In this document: piece after piece, positions 49,673 to 50,569 of the stretch
Layout: each line of letters opens with the position of its first letter
How positions within the stretch are numbered: the first letter of the stretch is position 1
DNA from: a virus
Strand: one strand, 5' to 3'
IMG/VR virus record: IMGVR_UViG_3300042338_000209
Coordinates: 1-50,569 of that record
Length of the DNA stretch: 50,569 nucleotides
Position numbers and translations under genes: made by a program
The notes under the pieces: generated by a model
What the model saw: the letters and a program-made list of their open reading frames with translations, nothing else
Databases searched by the model: none
What the model was told of the DNA's origin: nothing

Positions 49673-50569
49673 ATGTGTATCGCAATTATGAATCCGTCCA
49701 CTGTGACGTTAAAGAAGAAAACTATCCGCACTTGTTGGGATAACAATTACAATGGTGCTGGTATGTTGTATATCAATAGCACTACTAACAAGCTAGAGAC
49801 ATTCAAGGAGATGACTAGCTTCGATAGGTATTACAAGGCTTATCAAGATATTCGCAAGGCTCATCCTAAGTCTAAGGTTATCTTACACTTTCGTATTGCT
49901 ACTCATGGTATCATCAACGAGGATAACTGTCACCCATTCATGGTCAATGAAGACCTTGGGTTTGTTCACAATGGTATCATACAACAAGCCCCTCACTCTC
50001 AGCTGTATAGTGACACGTATATGTTCAACGAGTCGTATCTCAAAAAGCTACCCGATGACTTCATATCCAACCCAATCATTAACGAATTGATTGCAGAGTT
50101 CATTGGGTATAGCAAGTTAGTGTTCTTAGATGCTGACAACAATCACACTATTATCAATGAGCAGGATGGTGTATGGGATGCAGGGTGTTGGTTTAGCAAT
50201 CGCAGCTATATGCCTACTAACTATATTGACTATGGTGGTAAGAAGATTCGCAAGACTGATACTGCTAGTACAGCCAAGCCTGTAAACTACGGGACTTACT
50301 ATCATCGCAATAGTTGGTATAACGAGGCTGATTGGGATGTTGATAACTACAACAAATCGTTTGGGGTTGAGACTGATAAGGAAGAGGATGAGCCTAAGTA
50401 TCGTTGTGAGTGTTGTGAGAAGCTATCCCATGAAACGTATAGTGGGTTAGCGTATCACAGAGGCTATGACTCTTTCTTGTGTGCAGATTGTGAGTGGGAT
50501 TTAGAGAATGAGTTTGACGATACTGAAAAGCTAATAAGCATAGATACGGTAACAACTAAAACCCCATTC
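49673..50569 (+). CDS. Class II glutamine amidotransferase, partial (GATase, Ntn-type)
   Basis: The frame is open to the window edge (299 codons). It begins MCIAIMNP, so after Met removal Cys2 would be the N-terminal nucleophile. Further class II motifs: HFRIATHG (R74, T77, H78), FVHNGII (N100, G101) and SDTYMF (D114), each equal to residues of PurF/GlmS/asparagine-synthetase-type glutaminase domains. The domain releases ammonia from glutamine. The C-terminal region has a zinc-ribbon-like pattern, CECCEKL and CADCEW (about 25 residues apart), which is unusual. It is 6 bp after the amidoligase gene. The ammonia acceptor domain, if any, would be beyond the edge or be the amidoligase. Confidence 0.8.
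   Translation, partial: MCIAIMNPSTVTLKKKTIRTCWDNNYNGAGMLYINSTTNKLETFKEMTSFDRYYKAYQDIRKAHPKSKVILHFRIATHGIINEDNCHPFMVNEDLGFVHNGIIQQAPHSQLYSDTYMFNESYLKKLPDDFISNPIINELIAEFIGYSKLVFLDADNNHTIINEQDGVWDAGCWFSNRSYMPTNYIDYGGKKIRKTDTASTAKPVNYGTYYHRNSWYNEADWDVDNYNKSFGVETDKEEDEPKYRCECCEKLSHETYSGLAYHRGYDSFLCADCEWDLENEFDDTEKLISIDTVTTKTPF

Noticed and set aside
1-50569. Integrase, CRISPR array, transposase or complete tRNA gene
   Set aside because: Looked for on both strands; no tyrosine or serine recombinase motifs, no regularly spaced repeats, no IS-type inverted repeats and no full cloverleaf were seen.

Overview
This 50.6 kb AT-rich window reads as most of the genome of a tailed bacteriophage that infects a member of the Bacteroidetes. 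The host inference has three legs. Promoters match the Bacteroidetes pattern TTTG-N19/20-TAnnTTTG and not a sigma70 -35/-10 pair. Start codons follow A/C-rich leaders (such as AAACAAACAAT) instead of GGAGG ribosome binding sites. Families common in that phylum also appear (DUF3127-type OB fold, GTVTSV/GTGI fibre repeats, SSC lipobox). No 16S rRNA, complete tRNA, integrase or CRISPR array was seen. Both edges cut through genes.

Layout. From 42.4 kb down to 1, every gene lies on the minus strand in one long, tightly spaced, often overlapping array. It opens with four small lysine-rich proteins, an SSB-like OB-fold protein and a metallophosphoesterase (42.4-39.4 kb). Next come a GroES-like protein, a possible small terminase, the large terminase, portal, scaffold and major capsid protein (39.3-30.5 kb). 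A post-capsid protein and a Cys-rich fibre-like protein follow, then three short tail-ring/adaptor candidates and a 1308-aa nozzle-like protein. After these is a T7-like ejection module of 299, 564, 1730 and 1414 aa, with a ferritin gene inside it. The array ends with small proteins, three fibre/receptor-binding proteins and a lysis cassette (M15 peptidase plus several small membrane proteins). The gene set fits a podovirus with a T7/crAss-like tail; assignment to a named taxon is inference only.

On the plus strand (42.5-45.6 kb) is a replication module: a DUF1376-like initiator with iteron-like repeats inside its gene, a TOPRIM/RecA-type primase-helicase, and a stand-alone DnaA domain IV-like protein. 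A GIY-YIG + XRE regulator lies opposite to it. Then comes a 1.08 kb gene-free region (46.25-47.33 kb). It holds a perfect 16-bp parS centromere and a second near-perfect one, DnaA-box-like tandem repeats, a 16/20 direct repeat, two similar operator-like dyads, a canonical promoter with a ~450-nt leader, and a tRNA-like acceptor/T-arm element.

The right arm (47.3-50.6 kb) carries a hypothetical protein, a two-helix membrane miniprotein, a lipoprotein, an amidoligase (glutamine-synthetase-fold COOH-NH2 ligase) and a class II glutamine amidotransferase with an intact active site. The last two suggest that the phage makes or attaches an amide-linked modification whose substrate is unknown.

The most notable points are the parS/DnaA-box region in a lytic-looking phage genome, the amidoligase/GAT-II pair, the ferritin among ejection proteins, a lambda-like origin inside the initiator gene, and cassette architecture in the 1730-aa ejection protein.
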